Source of the DNA: Actinomycetes bacterium
Lineage (GTDB): Bacteria > Actinomycetota > Acidimicrobiia > Acidimicrobiales > Ilumatobacteraceae
Direction: 5' to 3'
DNA: 37,816 nucleotides
Assembly: GCA_025351965.1 (NCBI GenBank)
Contig: JANXUX010000371.1
Coordinates: 1-37,816 of the forward strand
A program made the translations under genes and the position numbers. Positions 14,267 through 22,659 of this stretch are shown one piece after another; position 1 is the stretch's first letter; every line of letters starts with the position of its first letter. A model generated the notes under the pieces. That model did not search any database, had not been told where the DNA came from, and was given only the letters and a program-made list of their open reading frames with translations.

Positions 14267-15886
14267 GTGAGTACGCAAGAGTTGACAGCGGTCTGGGACG
14301 AACCGGACATCGATCCAGCCGTGCACGCGAAGCGATGGTGGATCCTCGGCGTGCTGTGCCTGTCGATGACGGTGATCGTGATGGACAACACCATCCTCAA
14401 CGTCGCGATCCCCAGCCTGATCACCGACCTCAACGCATCCAACAGCCAGGTCCAGTGGATCATCGATTCGTACACGATCGTGTTCGCCGGGCTGCTGCTG
14501 ACCACGGGCAGCCTCAGCGACCGCTTCGGCCGCAAGGGTGCGCTGCAGGTCGGCATCATCCTGTTCGGCATCGGCTCGGTCGCGTCGGCACTCGCCGACT
14601 CGGCCCCCCAACTCATCGCCACACGTGCGTTCATGGGCATCGGCGGCGCCTTGATCATGCCGTCGACGTTGTCGCTGCTGACCAACACCTTCCGTGATCC
14701 GAAAGAGCGTGGCCGGGCGATCGGCATCTGGGCCGGCTTCTCCGGCGTCGGCGTCGCCGCCGGACCGCTCGTCGGTGGCCTGTTGCTCAAACACTTCTCG
14801 TGGAACTCGGTGTTCTGGGTGAACGTACCGCTCGGGCTCACTGCGCTCGTCGCCGGTTCGTTCTTGCTGCCCAAGTCCCGTGAGGACCGCGCCGACAGGC
14901 TCGACCCGGTCGGTTCCGTGCTCTCGATCATCGGCTTGGCGACGTTCCTGTACGGCGTCATCGAGGTCCCGGCCAAGGGCTGGACGAATGGTGAGGTCCT
15001 CGGCGGATTCGGGCTCGGCATCCTCGCCATCGGCGCATTCATCATCTGGGAGAAGCGCATCGATCACCCGATGCTCGATATGAAGTTCTTCAAGAACCCG
15101 CGGTTCACAGCCGCGAACACCGCCGTCACGCTGACGTTCTTCGCGATGTTCGGGTCGCTGTTCTTGATGACCCAGTACTGGCAGTTCGTCCACGGTTACA
15201 GCCCGCTCGAGGCCGGCGTCCGGCTGATCCCCTACGCGATGGGCATGATGATCGTCGCTCCCCTCTCGTCACGGCTGGTCGAGAAGATCGGTTCCAAGCG
15301 GGTCATCACGTTCGGCCTGTTCGTCGTCACGTCGTCGCTGATCGCGCTGTCGTTCCTCAGCCGTGACACCCAGTACTGGCTGGCCATCATCCCGTTCTGC
15401 GGGATGTCGGCCGGCATCGGCTTCACGATGCCACCGGCAACGGAATCGATCATGGGATCACTTCCCCGCGACAAGGCCGGCGTCGGCTCGGCCGTCAACG
15501 ACACCACCCGCCAGATGGGCGGTGCCGTCGGTGTCGCCCTGATCGGCAGCGTCGTGTCCAGCATCTATGCCAACCGGGTGGACTCGGCCGGCGCCCGCTT
15601 CGGCGTGACCGGTGCAGCGCTCCAGGAGGCCCGGTCGTCGCTCGGCGGCGGCCTGAAGGTCGCCGGCGGGTTGACCGACAATGCGGTCGGCTTCTCCAAC
15701 GCGGTCAAGGACGGGTTCGTCTCCGGCCTCAGCTCGGGACTGCGGATGGCGTCGCTGTTCGTGATCTTCGCCGGCTTCGTCGTCTGGAAGTACCTGCCGG
15801 CCCGCGCTCGCGAGGACCAGCTGCCCGCTGCGACCACTGAGGACTTCCACGACGAGCTCACGGGTTCGCTCGTGGCCGGTGAATGA
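14267..15886 (+). CDS. DHA2-family MFS drug exporter
   Basis: A 539-residue proton-driven exporter with about 14 membrane segments. Segment 1 reads WWILGVLCLSMTVIVMDNTILNVAIPSL, which holds the DHA2 acidic residue and motif D1. Motif A is SLSDRFGRKGALQ in loop 2-3, and motif C-like AGFSGVGVAAGPLVGGLL lies in segment 5. Translation starts at a GTG with AGGAG 7 nt upstream, one of the few clear ribosome-binding sites in the window. A TetR gene follows after 6 nt, and the operator at 14177-14207 makes drug-inducible expression likely. Substrates cannot be read from sequence. Confidence 0.93.
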   Translation: MSTQELTAVWDEPDIDPAVHAKRWWILGVLCLSMTVIVMDNTILNVAIPSLITDLNASNSQVQWIIDSYTIVFAGLLLTTGSLSDRFGRKGALQVGIILFGIGSVASALADSAPQLIATRAFMGIGGALIMPSTLSLLTNTFRDPKERGRAIGIWAGFSGVGVAAGPLVGGLLLKHFSWNSVFWVNVPLGLTALVAGSFLLPKSREDRADRLDPVGSVLSIIGLATFLYGVIEVPAKGWTNGEVLGGFGLGILAIGAFIIWEKRIDHPMLDMKFFKNPRFTAANTAVTLTFFAMFGSLFLMTQYWQFVHGYSPLEAGVRLIPYAMGMMIVAPLSSRLVEKIGSKRVITFGLFVVTSSLIALSFLSRDTQYWLAIIPFCGMSAGIGFTMPPATESIMGSLPRDKAGVGSAVNDTTRQMGGAVGVALIGSVVSSIYANRVDSAGARFGVTGAALQEARSSLGGGLKVAGGLTDNAVGFSNAVKDGFVSGLSSGLRMASLFVIFAGFVVWKYLPARAREDQLPAATTEDFHDELTGSLVAGE

Positions 15887-15892
15887 GCCGAC

Positions 15893-16495
15893 GTGACCAC
15901 CACCACCGCACCGACTGTGGCCCGACGCGGCCGCCCGCGCGACGCGCGGTGCGACGAGGCGATCCTGCGCGCCACGCTCGAGATGCTCGGCGAGGGCGGT
16001 GCCGGCAATCTGTCGATCGATGGGGTGGCGGCCCGGGCCGGCGTCGGCAAGGCCACCATCTACCGCCGCTGGTCGTCCAAGGAGGCACTGCTGCTCGAAG
16101 CGCTGAGCACGGACACCAATGCCATCGCGAGCCCCGACTCGGGCACCCTGCGCGGCGACCTCGAGCTGTACTTCGACGACCTCGTCGAGCGCCTCCGTCA
16201 GAACCAGAACTCCGACGTCCTGCCCCATCTGATCGAGGCAGCCTGCTACGACGCCGAGGTGCGCAACTCGCTCGACGAGTACCTGAGCAGCCGTCAGCTG
16301 CCACTGCGCCAGTTGCTCCAGCGTGCCCAGGAACGCGGCGAGATCGCTGCCCGCATCGACCTCGCAGTCGTCGTCGACGTCCTCGTCGGCCCAGTGATCT
16401 ACCGCCGGCTGATGACGCGTGACCGCATCGACGGCGTGTTCGTGCGCAAGCTGCTCGACATCGTCCTCACCCCCGCCGGCCTCCGTCCGGTCTGA
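15893..16495 (+). CDS. TetR-family repressor of the DHA2 exporter
   Basis: A 200-residue regulator. The N-terminal helix-turn-helix spans about residues 12-60: RRGRPRDARCDEAILRATLEML, then LSIDGVAARAGVGKATIYRRWSSKEALLLEAL. The C-terminal ligand/dimer domain includes LPHLIEAACYDAEVRNSLDEYL and the VDVLVGPVIYRRLM segment typical of TetR_C_16-like regulators. It begins with a GTG 6 nt after the exporter stop, so it is co-transcribed and would repress its own operon through the upstream palindrome. The inducer is unknown. Confidence 0.92.
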   Translation: MTTTTAPTVARRGRPRDARCDEAILRATLEMLGEGGAGNLSIDGVAARAGVGKATIYRRWSSKEALLLEALSTDTNAIASPDSGTLRGDLELYFDDLVERLRQNQNSDVLPHLIEAACYDAEVRNSLDEYLSSRQLPLRQLLQRAQERGEIAARIDLAVVVDVLVGPVIYRRLMTRDRIDGVFVRKLLDIVLTPAGLRPV

Positions 16496-16502
16496 CACGC
16501 GC

Positions 16503-16546
16503 TAATGTCCGGTGAATGCCGGACATACCGCAACCGTCGGACATTA
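16503..16546 (+). promoter_or_regulatory. Leaderless promoter and operator overlapping the start codon
   Basis: TAATGT (16503-16508) lies 7 nt before the ATG at 16516. ATGTCCGG (16505-16512) and CCGGACAT (16519-16526) form a perfect 8-bp inverted repeat that brackets the start codon. A third half-site, CGGACATTA (16538-16546), is the exact complement of 16503-16511. Binding would cover the -10, the transcription start and the first codons, so autorepression by the encoded winged-helix protein is likely. Confidence 0.6.
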
Positions 16547-17175
16547 CGCTGCCCACTCGGGCAGGGGCTGTTCCCGACTACCCGATCGCCGACCAGCTCG
16601 CCGTCACCACACGGGCGCAGATGAAGGCCGCCGCCGATCCGACACGCAACGCGATCGTCCAGCTCCTGCTGGAGCGCGCGGCGTCGACGACCGAGCTGGC
16701 CACCGCTCTCGGGAGGCCGAAGGGCACGATCGACCACCACGTCAAGGTCCTCGAGGCGGCCGGGCTGGTCCACGTGGTTCGTACCCGCAAGGTGCGCGCG
16801 ATGACCGAACACTTCTGGGGTCGCACGGCGCGCACATTCGCCTTCGGGGACAGCACCAGCGACGTGCCGACACCGATGTGGATGGTCCGCGACGCCTACG
16901 AGGAGATGGCGCGGACGTTGCCGGGAATCCTGGTGGCAGCCGAAGCTGCGGCGGCGGCGACGGATCCCGACGCCGACGACGCATCGGATGACGGCTGCTT
17001 CGCGACGTTCCGACACGCTCGCATTCCCGCCGACCGGGTCCGCGAGTTCGGCGAGCGGTTGTACGCGCTGTCCGAGGAGTTCGTCACCACCGAACGGGGT
17101 GGCGACGTCATGTTCGGCCTGCTCCTCGCGCTGTTCCCGACCGATCTCCCGGTCCTGCCGGCGGTGTCCGGATGA
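16516..17175 (+). CDS. ArsR-type winged-helix regulator
   Basis: A 219-residue DNA-binding protein. The winged helix is at about residues 33-95: AAADPTRNAIVQLLLERAASTTELATALGRPKGTIDHHVKVLEAAGLVHVVRTRKVRAM. A C-terminal region of about 120 residues, partly Ala/Asp-rich, may bind a ligand or dimerise; I do not recognise it. There is no conserved metal-binding CxC in the helix, so it is not a classical metal sensor. The ATG overlaps an inverted repeat (see promoter entry). The stop overlaps the ATG of the following MFS gene (ATGA), so the two are coupled and the regulator probably controls that exporter. Confidence 0.88.
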   Translation: MPDIPQPSDITLPTRAGAVPDYPIADQLAVTTRAQMKAAADPTRNAIVQLLLERAASTTELATALGRPKGTIDHHVKVLEAAGLVHVVRTRKVRAMTEHFWGRTARTFAFGDSTSDVPTPMWMVRDAYEEMARTLPGILVAAEAAAAATDPDADDASDDGCFATFRHARIPADRVREFGERLYALSEEFVTTERGGDVMFGLLLALFPTDLPVLPAVSG

Positions 17176-18578
17176 CCGCCGTCACCGAACCGACCGACGC
17201 GCCCGACGCGCCCGACGCGCCGGGGCGCCCCCCTCACGTCTCGCTCGGGCGCAACTACCACCGGGTCTACGCGGCGAGCGTCGTCTCCAACCTCGGCGAC
17301 GGCGTCGCCCAGATCGGCTACCCGTGGCTGGCGTCCGCGGTGACCCGCAACCCGTTGCTGATCGCTGCGGTCGCCGTCGCCCAACGGCTGCCATGGCTGG
17401 TGTTCACGCTGCCGGCAGGGGTCATCACCGACCGCGTCGACCGGCGCAAGGCGATGGTCCTGATGGACTCGTGCCGCGCGGTCGTCACGCTCGCCGTCGC
17501 GGTCGCAGTGCTCGGTCTGGGTGGCGAGTTGCCCGCGCCTGACGCGCTGAAGACCGTGGTCGGCACGAAGTACGCGCTGTACTCGATCCTCGTCGTGGCC
17601 AGCCTCCTGCTCGGGTTCGCCGAGGTGCTGCGCGACAACTGCGCGCAGACGATCATCCCGTCCGTCGTCGACATCGAGCACCTGGAACGCGCCAACGGTC
17701 AGATGTGGTCGGCCGAGCAGGTGGCCAACACCCTCATCGGGCCGCCGCTCGGCAGCCTGATGATCGCCGCGGCGTTCTTCCTTCCATTCGTCGTCGATGC
17801 TGCGTCGTTCGCGATCGCTGCCGGGCTCACCGCACTGGTCGTCGGCCAATTCCGGGCCAAGCCGTTGGCGCTCGGCGAGATGGCTGCGCCGGCGGCACCC
17901 GGCGCGTGGAAGGTCGAGATGCGCGAGGGCGTGCGCTGGCTGCTCAGCCATCCCCTGCTGCGGCCGATGGCCTTCATCCTCGGATCCCTCAACCTGATCG
18001 GGGCTCTGACCTTCGCGACGCTCGTACTGTTCGCGCAGGAGGTCCTGCACACGTCGCCGATCGAGTTCGCGCTGCTCACGATGGGCGGCGCGCTGGGCGG
18101 TGTCACCGGCGGGTACGCCGCGCCGCGCATCCGCAAACGCCTCGGCAGCGGGCCGTGCCTGTGGCTGACCCTCGTCGTCTCGGCCGCGACACCCGTCGCG
18201 ATCGGGTTGTCGTCGGTGTGGCCGATCGTGTTCGTGATGTTCGCGCTCGAGACGCTGGTGGGCGTGCTGTGGAACGTGATCACCGTGTCGTTGCGCCAGG
18301 CCATCATCCCCGACGAGCTGCTCGGCCGGGTGAACAGCGTGTATCGGTTCTTCGCGTGGGGGATGATCCCGATCGGCACAGCACTCGGCGGCCTCACCGT
18401 CGTCATCGCCGAGATGATCTGGAGCCGCGAGACCGCGTTGCGCACCCCGTTCTTCCTGGCCGGCATCCTCGGCGCGCTGCTGACGATGTACGCGATCCCG
18501 CGACTGACGACGGCCCGCCTCGACGCCGCCCGGGACGAAGGCCGTGCGACACGCGCCGCACGTGACGCCCGGGACTGA
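17172..18578 (+). CDS. MFS exporter (MFS_3 / EntS-like)
   Basis: A 468-residue transporter with about 12 membrane segments. Motif A appears in loop 2-3 as GVITDRVDRRKAMVL, and the N-terminal half has NYHRVYAASVVSNLGDGVAQIGYPWLA, typical of the MFS_3 group that includes enterobactin exporter EntS and multidrug proteins. The N-terminal tail has a short repeat of DAP units. It overlaps the upstream regulator by 4 bp (ATGA). The C-terminus is Ala/Arg-rich and cytoplasmic. The substrate is unknown. Confidence 0.9.
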   Translation: MTAVTEPTDAPDAPDAPGRPPHVSLGRNYHRVYAASVVSNLGDGVAQIGYPWLASAVTRNPLLIAAVAVAQRLPWLVFTLPAGVITDRVDRRKAMVLMDSCRAVVTLAVAVAVLGLGGELPAPDALKTVVGTKYALYSILVVASLLLGFAEVLRDNCAQTIIPSVVDIEHLERANGQMWSAEQVANTLIGPPLGSLMIAAAFFLPFVVDAASFAIAAGLTALVVGQFRAKPLALGEMAAPAAPGAWKVEMREGVRWLLSHPLLRPMAFILGSLNLIGALTFATLVLFAQEVLHTSPIEFALLTMGGALGGVTGGYAAPRIRKRLGSGPCLWLTLVVSAATPVAIGLSSVWPIVFVMFALETLVGVLWNVITVSLRQAIIPDELLGRVNSVYRFFAWGMIPIGTALGGLTVVIAEMIWSRETALRTPFFLAGILGALLTMYAIPRLTTARLDAARDEGRATRAARDARD

Positions 18579-18597
18579 GCGGATCTAGGGTGCGGCG
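18562..18597 (+). promoter_or_regulatory. Leaderless promoter of the SRPBCC gene
   Basis: GTGACG (18562-18567), an 18-bp spacer, TAGGGT (18586-18591), then 6 nt to the ATG at 18598. The spacing matches the mtr promoter. Confidence 0.45.
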
Positions 18598-19056
18598 ATG
18601 AACGAGTCCGTCACCGTCCACATGTCCGCGTCGCCGGAGGCGGTCTGGGACCTCGTCAGCGACGTGACCAAGATCGGGCGCTACAGCCCGGAGACGTTCG
18701 AGGCGGAATGGCTCGACGGCGCGACCGGGCCGGCGGTCGGGGTCCGCTTCCGCGGCCACGTCAAACGCAACGGCGTCGGCCCGATCTACTGGACGACGAG
18801 CTCGATCACGGCATCCGAGCCCGGTGTGGAGTTCGCGTTCGGCGTCGGTCCGCCCGGGAAGCCGCTGAGCATCTGGGGCTACCACCTCGCACCCTCCGGT
18901 GACGGCACCGACGTGACCGAGTACTTCCGGCTCACCCCCACGATCTGGCTGCGGATCTACTGGACGCTCTGGGGCTGGAGCCGCGGCAAGGTGAACCGCG
19001 AGGGCATGCGCACGACGCTGGAGCGGATCAAGGCCGAGGTCGAATCCGCACCCTGA
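18598..19056 (+). CDS. SRPBCC-family protein (polyketide cyclase-like)
   Basis: A 152-residue single-domain protein with the START-like helix-grip fold. Marks are the opening strand ESVTVHMSASPEAVWDLVSDVTKIGRYSPE, the SITASEPGVEFAFGV strand, and a long C-terminal helix (REGMRTTLERIKAEVE). Such proteins hold hydrophobic ligands; many actinobacterial copies have no known ligand. It stands alone between an MFS gene and an FAD monooxygenase, with its own promoter-like sequence. A role with the monooxygenase in lipid or polyketide handling is possible but not shown. Confidence 0.85.
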   Translation: MNESVTVHMSASPEAVWDLVSDVTKIGRYSPETFEAEWLDGATGPAVGVRFRGHVKRNGVGPIYWTTSSITASEPGVEFAFGVGPPGKPLSIWGYHLAPSGDGTDVTEYFRLTPTIWLRIYWTLWGWSRGKVNREGMRTTLERIKAEVESAP

Positions 19057-19107
19057 CCCGTCGAGACCGGTCGGCGGGTTCGAGAGGGCCGCGTCATGTG
19101 CGATGGT

Positions 19108-20511
19108 ATGAGCGTGACTCGGGTGGTGATTGCCGGAGCAGGATTCGCTGGGTTGTCCAGCGCGCTGTTCCTGGCGCGTCGTGGCCACCAGGTGACCATG
19201 ATCGAGCGTGACGGTGCGCCGCCCGATGGCGCGCCGTCGGACGATGTCGACTCCTGGCGGCATCCCGGGGTTCCACAAGGGCGGCAGACGCATGCGTTGC
19301 TTGCGCGGGCACGGCGGATCCTGGCTGACGAAGCCCCGGACGTCATCGCAGCCTTTCTCGAGCGTGGCATTCGTGAGATCCCGGTCGTCGTCGGCGCAGG
19401 CAGGCTCGAGGGTGAGCTGATGCTGTTGAGTCGGCGGCTCGTCGCCGAGGCAGAACTGCGTCGGATCGTTGCCCGCGAGCCGGGAATCACGATGTTGATC
19501 GGTGACGCTGTGACTGGCCTGCAGGTCTCGCCCGGCGGTGCAGTGCCCGTGGTGACGGGAGTTCACCTGCGCTCCGGTGGTCGCGTCGATGCCGATGTCG
19601 TCGTCGACGCTGGTGGTCGCCGCTCGGCACTGCCCGAGTGGTTCGCCGCGTCCGGTCTCCCGATACCGATCGAGGAACGCCAGGAGTGCGGGTTCTTCTA
19701 CCTCACCCGTTTCTACGCTGTGAGACGCGGGTGCCAGCCCCCAGAGAGCAAGATGCCGGCGTCGATGCCACTCGATTACGCGACGGTGTTGGCGATGGGA
19801 GCGGACAACGACACGTTCTCATTGACTGTGACCCTGTCCGTCGACGACCCGTTTCGCAGCGCACTTCGCGAATCGGATCGGTTCGACGCCTTTGTGCGCG
19901 CCGTGCCGCACTCAGCGCCATGGATCGACGCAGGTGTTCCGATCAGCGACGTCTCGATGATGGCACGCATCGAAAACCGGCGCCGCCGGATCACGTCCGA
20001 CAACGGTCCGATGGTCGGTGGAATCGTCCTGCTCGGCGATGCGGCGCTGCACACCAACCCGACTCTCGGACGCGGTATCTCGATGGGCCTGATGCATGCC
20101 CAGCATCTTGCCGAGGTCGTTCACCTCGCGGTCGATGATCCGGCGGGTTTCGTCGAGTCGTTCTCCGCATGGACCGACGAGCATCTCGGCGTCTGGTACG
20201 ACAGCCAGGTTGCAGCCGACGCGAACACGCTCGAGCGCCTCGCAGCCGGAGTTCGAGGCGAACGCGTCACGGCGGTCGACACGCCAGCGACACGATTCGC
20301 CGCCGGAGCATTCGCATGCGCAGCCCACAACGAGGTCGTCGGCACTGCTGTCGCCAACATGATCCACCTCTTCGCCCCACCACACGAAGCGTTCGGCGAC
20401 CCATCCGTTGCGGTGCCGATCACCGAGTTCCTTGCGAGCGGACCGTCTCTCGATCGCCCGCCCGACATCCCCAACCGAAAGGCGTTCGAGTCGATGCTCA
20501 GCGCCGAGTGA
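19108..20511 (+). CDS. FAD-dependent monooxygenase / geranylgeranyl-reductase-like flavoprotein
   Basis: A 467-residue protein of the aromatic-ring hydroxylase/glutathione-reductase 2 fold. The FAD motif VVIAGAGFAGLSSALFLARRGHQVTMIERDG is at residues 5-35, a VDAGGRRSALPEW segment replaces the usual DG motif, and the late FAD motif is LLGDAALHTNPTLGRGISMGL. No membrane segments are seen. I prefer the ATG at 19108 (MSVTRVVIAG); one at 19096 adds four residues. No Shine-Dalgarno sequence is present. Codon choice is slightly less GC-biased than its neighbours. Hydroxylation or reduction of a hydrophobic compound is likely; the substrate is unknown. Confidence 0.83.
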   Translation: MSVTRVVIAGAGFAGLSSALFLARRGHQVTMIERDGAPPDGAPSDDVDSWRHPGVPQGRQTHALLARARRILADEAPDVIAAFLERGIREIPVVVGAGRLEGELMLLSRRLVAEAELRRIVAREPGITMLIGDAVTGLQVSPGGAVPVVTGVHLRSGGRVDADVVVDAGGRRSALPEWFAASGLPIPIEERQECGFFYLTRFYAVRRGCQPPESKMPASMPLDYATVLAMGADNDTFSLTVTLSVDDPFRSALRESDRFDAFVRAVPHSAPWIDAGVPISDVSMMARIENRRRRITSDNGPMVGGIVLLGDAALHTNPTLGRGISMGLMHAQHLAEVVHLAVDDPAGFVESFSAWTDEHLGVWYDSQVAADANTLERLAAGVRGERVTAVDTPATRFAAGAFACAAHNEVVGTAVANMIHLFAPPHEAFGDPSVAVPITEFLASGPSLDRPPDIPNRKAFESMLSAE

Positions 20512-20569
20512 TCCCGGTCCGACTCGATGATGACGCAGAGCAGGCACCGCCGGCGCTCTCGGCGACAGG

Positions 20570-20887
20570 TCAGCCGGGGAAGAACGCGGCGATGATCAGC
20601 GCAGCCACACCGACCACGGCGGTGCCGTAGGCCACGGGGGCGAGGTCGCGGTGGCGGGCAACGGGCCGTCCACCGAGCCGGGCGGCCGCGGCGCGCTGGC
20701 GGGCGAGCGGCACGCCTGCCAACCAGACGAGCCCACCGAGCAGGAGCAGGACGACCCCTGTCACCGGATGTCCATCGGTGACGCGAGGGATGCCCTTCGC
20801 CGTCGCCGCGCCACAGGCCAGCAGCGACATCGCGCTGCGCGACCAGGCCAGTTGGGTCCGCTCCGCGGCCAGGCCGGGATCACTCAC
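20570..20887 (-). CDS. DUF202 membrane protein (YidG-like)
   Basis: A 105-residue protein with three membrane segments (SAMSLLACGAATA; GVVLLLLGGLVWLAGV; YGTAVVGVAALIIAAFF). Its start, DPGLAAERTQLAWSRS, is the DUF202 signature (D-x-G-L-x-x-E-R-T-x-L-A-W) of E. coli YidG-like proteins. It starts at a GTG, 15 bp after the end of the second DUF202 gene, so the two form an operon. The function of the family is not established. Confidence 0.8.
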   Translation of the reverse strand: MSDPGLAAERTQLAWSRSAMSLLACGAATAKGIPRVTDGHPVTGVVLLLLGGLVWLAGVPLARQRAAAARLGGRPVARHRDLAPVAYGTAVVGVAALIIAAFFPG

Positions 20888-20902
20888 CGGTGGTGTCCAT
20901 CG

Positions 20903-21259
20903 TCACGTCCCGCCGAAGATGGCCAGGGCGAGCGCGATCACCGAGCTGACGCCGACGACCGCGGCGACGAGCAGCGGCAGGTACGACTTCGGCAGCGGCA
21001 GGCCGAGCCGCATCGCCTGCTCGTTGCGCCGCCATTGGAACAGGCTCGCGACGGCGATCAGCGTGCCCATCGCGATGAGCGGCAGCCCGATCATCCGCCG
21101 GCCGCCCGGCACATCGAACGGGGGAAGCAGCTGGGTGACGGCGAGACCGGCCGTCACGAGTGCGAGCGCGGTGCGGTTGTAGGCGAGGAACGTGCGCTCG
21201 TTCGCGTACGAGAAGCGGACGTCTGGATCGACACCCGGATCGTCCTCGCCACTCATCAT
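20903..21259 (-). CDS. DUF202 membrane protein (YidH-like)
   Basis: A 118-residue protein. DVRFSYANERTFLAYNRTALALV matches the N-terminal DUF202 motif of YidH-like proteins, followed by three membrane segments (ALALVTAGLAVTQLL; MIGLPLIAMGTLIAVASLF; YLPLLVAAVVGVSSVIALALAIF). An adjacent pair of DUF202 genes mirrors the yidG-yidH arrangement of enteric bacteria. Two tandem ATGs (21259 and 21256) are possible starts. It diverges from the acyltransferase at 21302 across 42 bp. The role is unknown; an inner-membrane heteromer is a reasonable guess. Confidence 0.82.
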   Translation of the reverse strand: MMSGEDDPGVDPDVRFSYANERTFLAYNRTALALVTAGLAVTQLLPPFDVPGGRRMIGLPLIAMGTLIAVASLFQWRRNEQAMRLGLPLPKSYLPLLVAAVVGVSSVIALALAIFGGT

Positions 21260-21289
21260 CGACCCAGTGTGCCATTCGCGCGTGAACGG

Positions 21290-21301
21290 TACGCTCCGCA
21301 G
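21290..21301 (+). promoter_or_regulatory. Leaderless -10 element
   Basis: TACGCT (21290-21295) lies 6 nt before the ATG at 21302, the same hexamer and spacing as at mtr. Confidence 0.5.
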
Positions 21302-22342
21302 ATGCCCGACACCGTGGTTCGATTCGTGTCGACGGCGATGGTCCAGACGTTCTTCCGACGCATCGAGGTCGACGGACTCGAGCGGCTACCGACGACGGGT
21401 CCGGTGATCACTGTCGCCAACCACGCCAACGGCCTCGTCGACGGACTGCTGCTGATGTCGACGCTGCCGCGCTGGCCCCGCTTCCTCGGCAAGGCGACGC
21501 TGTTCCGGATCCCGCCGCTCAAGCCACTGCTGCGGCTGGCCGGCGTCATCCCGGTCTACCGCGCCAAGGACGCCACGGCCGGTGACGCCGACCGCACAGC
21601 ACAGAACGACGCCACGTTCGCGGAGTGCCGCCGGTTGCTCGGACTGGGCGCCGTGGTCGCGATCTTCCCCGAGGGCATCAGCCACGACCTCGACACGCTG
21701 CAACCACTGCGCACGGGTGCGGCGCGCATCGCGCTGACCGCCGCCGCCGAGGGTGCGGTCAGCCTCGACATCGTCCCGATCGGCCTGGCCTACGACGCCA
21801 AGGCCACCTTCCGGTCGCATGCACTCGTCACGATCGGTGATCCGATTCGTGTCGGTCAGTGGGCCGAGGCCTACGCCGCCGACGAACGCGCTGCGGTCCG
21901 GTCGCTGACGGACGCAATCGCGGCGGGGCTACTCGCTGTCTCGCCCGACGCAGCCGCTCTCCCGAGCCCGGCGGCAGTGACCCGACGTCTGCGATTCACA
22001 GCCGCGCTGCGTGCGGGTCGGTCGGTGACCCCACGCCCGGTCGCGCTGCTCGCGGCTCCGGTTGCCCTGATCGGGGCGATCGTTCACGCCGTGCCATACC
22101 AGATCGTGAAGCGGCTGGCGACGCTGCCCAAGGGCGAAAGCATCCGCTCGACGGTCAAGTTGCTCGGCTGCACGGCGCTCTTCCTCCTCGAGTGGACCGG
22201 CATCGCCGCCTTCGTCTGGCGCAAGCGTGGTGCACTGCCGGCGGCGATCGCACTGGTCGCCGCACCGGCCACAGGTTACGTCGCCGTCCGCTTCGCCGAG
22301 ACGCTGCGCGACGCGACCCCCGAACCCGAACCCGACGCCTGA
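21302..22342 (+). CDS. PlsC-like lysophospholipid acyltransferase
   Basis: A 346-residue acyltransferase of the 1-acylglycerol-3-phosphate acyltransferase group. Motif I is NHANGLVD (the His and Asp five residues apart, as in a known variant of the usual HX4D), motif II lies in RFLGKATLFRIPPLKPLLR, motif III is VVAIFPEGISHD, and motif IV VPIGLAYD. The C-terminal third adds two hydrophobic stretches (PVALLAAPVALIGAIVHAV and ALPAAIALVAAPATGYVAV) that could anchor it to the membrane. It probably transfers a fatty acyl group to a lysolipid during phospholipid synthesis or remodelling. The frame is open far upstream, but the ATG at 21302 follows a promoter-like hexamer and gives the family N-terminus. 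Confidence 0.85.
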   Translation: MPDTVVRFVSTAMVQTFFRRIEVDGLERLPTTGPVITVANHANGLVDGLLLMSTLPRWPRFLGKATLFRIPPLKPLLRLAGVIPVYRAKDATAGDADRTAQNDATFAECRRLLGLGAVVAIFPEGISHDLDTLQPLRTGAARIALTAAAEGAVSLDIVPIGLAYDAKATFRSHALVTIGDPIRVGQWAEAYAADERAAVRSLTDAIAAGLLAVSPDAAALPSPAAVTRRLRFTAALRAGRSVTPRPVALLAAPVALIGAIVHAVPYQIVKRLATLPKGESIRSTVKLLGCTALFLLEWTGIAAFVWRKRGALPAAIALVAAPATGYVAVRFAETLRDATPEPEPDA

Positions 22343-22402
22343 CGCCGAGGCCTGACGCCTGACGCCTGAGAGGCCGGCGAGGCCGGCGTCAGCTCACAGG
22401 CT

Positions 22403-22477
22403 GGGACGAACCGCGCCCTCGGGTACCTGTCGTCCCGCTCAGCGGGATGGAACCGCTCCGAGGGCGCGATTCGTCCC
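22403..22477. terminator. Large nested hairpin between convergent genes
   Basis: A 20-bp inverted repeat (22403-22422 and 22458-22477, one C/T difference) encloses a 7-bp perfect inner stem TCCCGCT/AGCGGGA (22433-22447, 1-nt loop). It lies in the 317-bp gap between the acyltransferase and the DrrB-like permease, which converge. It could stop transcription from both sides; no T-run is present, as is common in actinobacteria. Confidence 0.55.
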
Positions 22478-22659
22478 GGTGCTGTCGGCGGCGGGCGCGG
22501 CGGAGGCGCGGTTCGTCCCGGTGCTGTCGGCAGCGGGCGCGGCGGAGGGCGCGGTTCGTCCCGGTCGTGCCGGTTGGTGCCGGTTGGTGCCGGTTGGTGT
22601 CGGTGGTGCCGGTTGGTGTCGGTGGTGTCGGCGGTGTCGGACTCGGCGGCGGCGGCGGG
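22471..22659. repeat. Composite tandem repeats in the convergent spacer
   Basis: TCGTCCCGG recurs at 22471, 22513 and 22556, in units of 42-43 bp. From about 22566 to 22655 the sequence consists of 9-10 bp units like gtgccggttg and gtgtcggtg, at least seven in a row. I see no gene here: the minus-strand frame through it only encodes a repeated AAPAADSTGTNR-like peptide past the permease stop. The stretch 22343-22402 holds short gacgcct and aggccggcg repeats. Confidence 0.75.

Noticed and set aside
20651-21301. Upstream extension of the acyltransferase frame
   Set aside because: It is antisense to both DUF202 genes and has no acyltransferase similarity.
22439-22659. Secreted repeat protein (AAPAADSTGTNR-like units) on the minus strand
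   Set aside because: The frame has no plausible start or stop of its own, and the peptide repeat is a by-product of the tandem DNA units.
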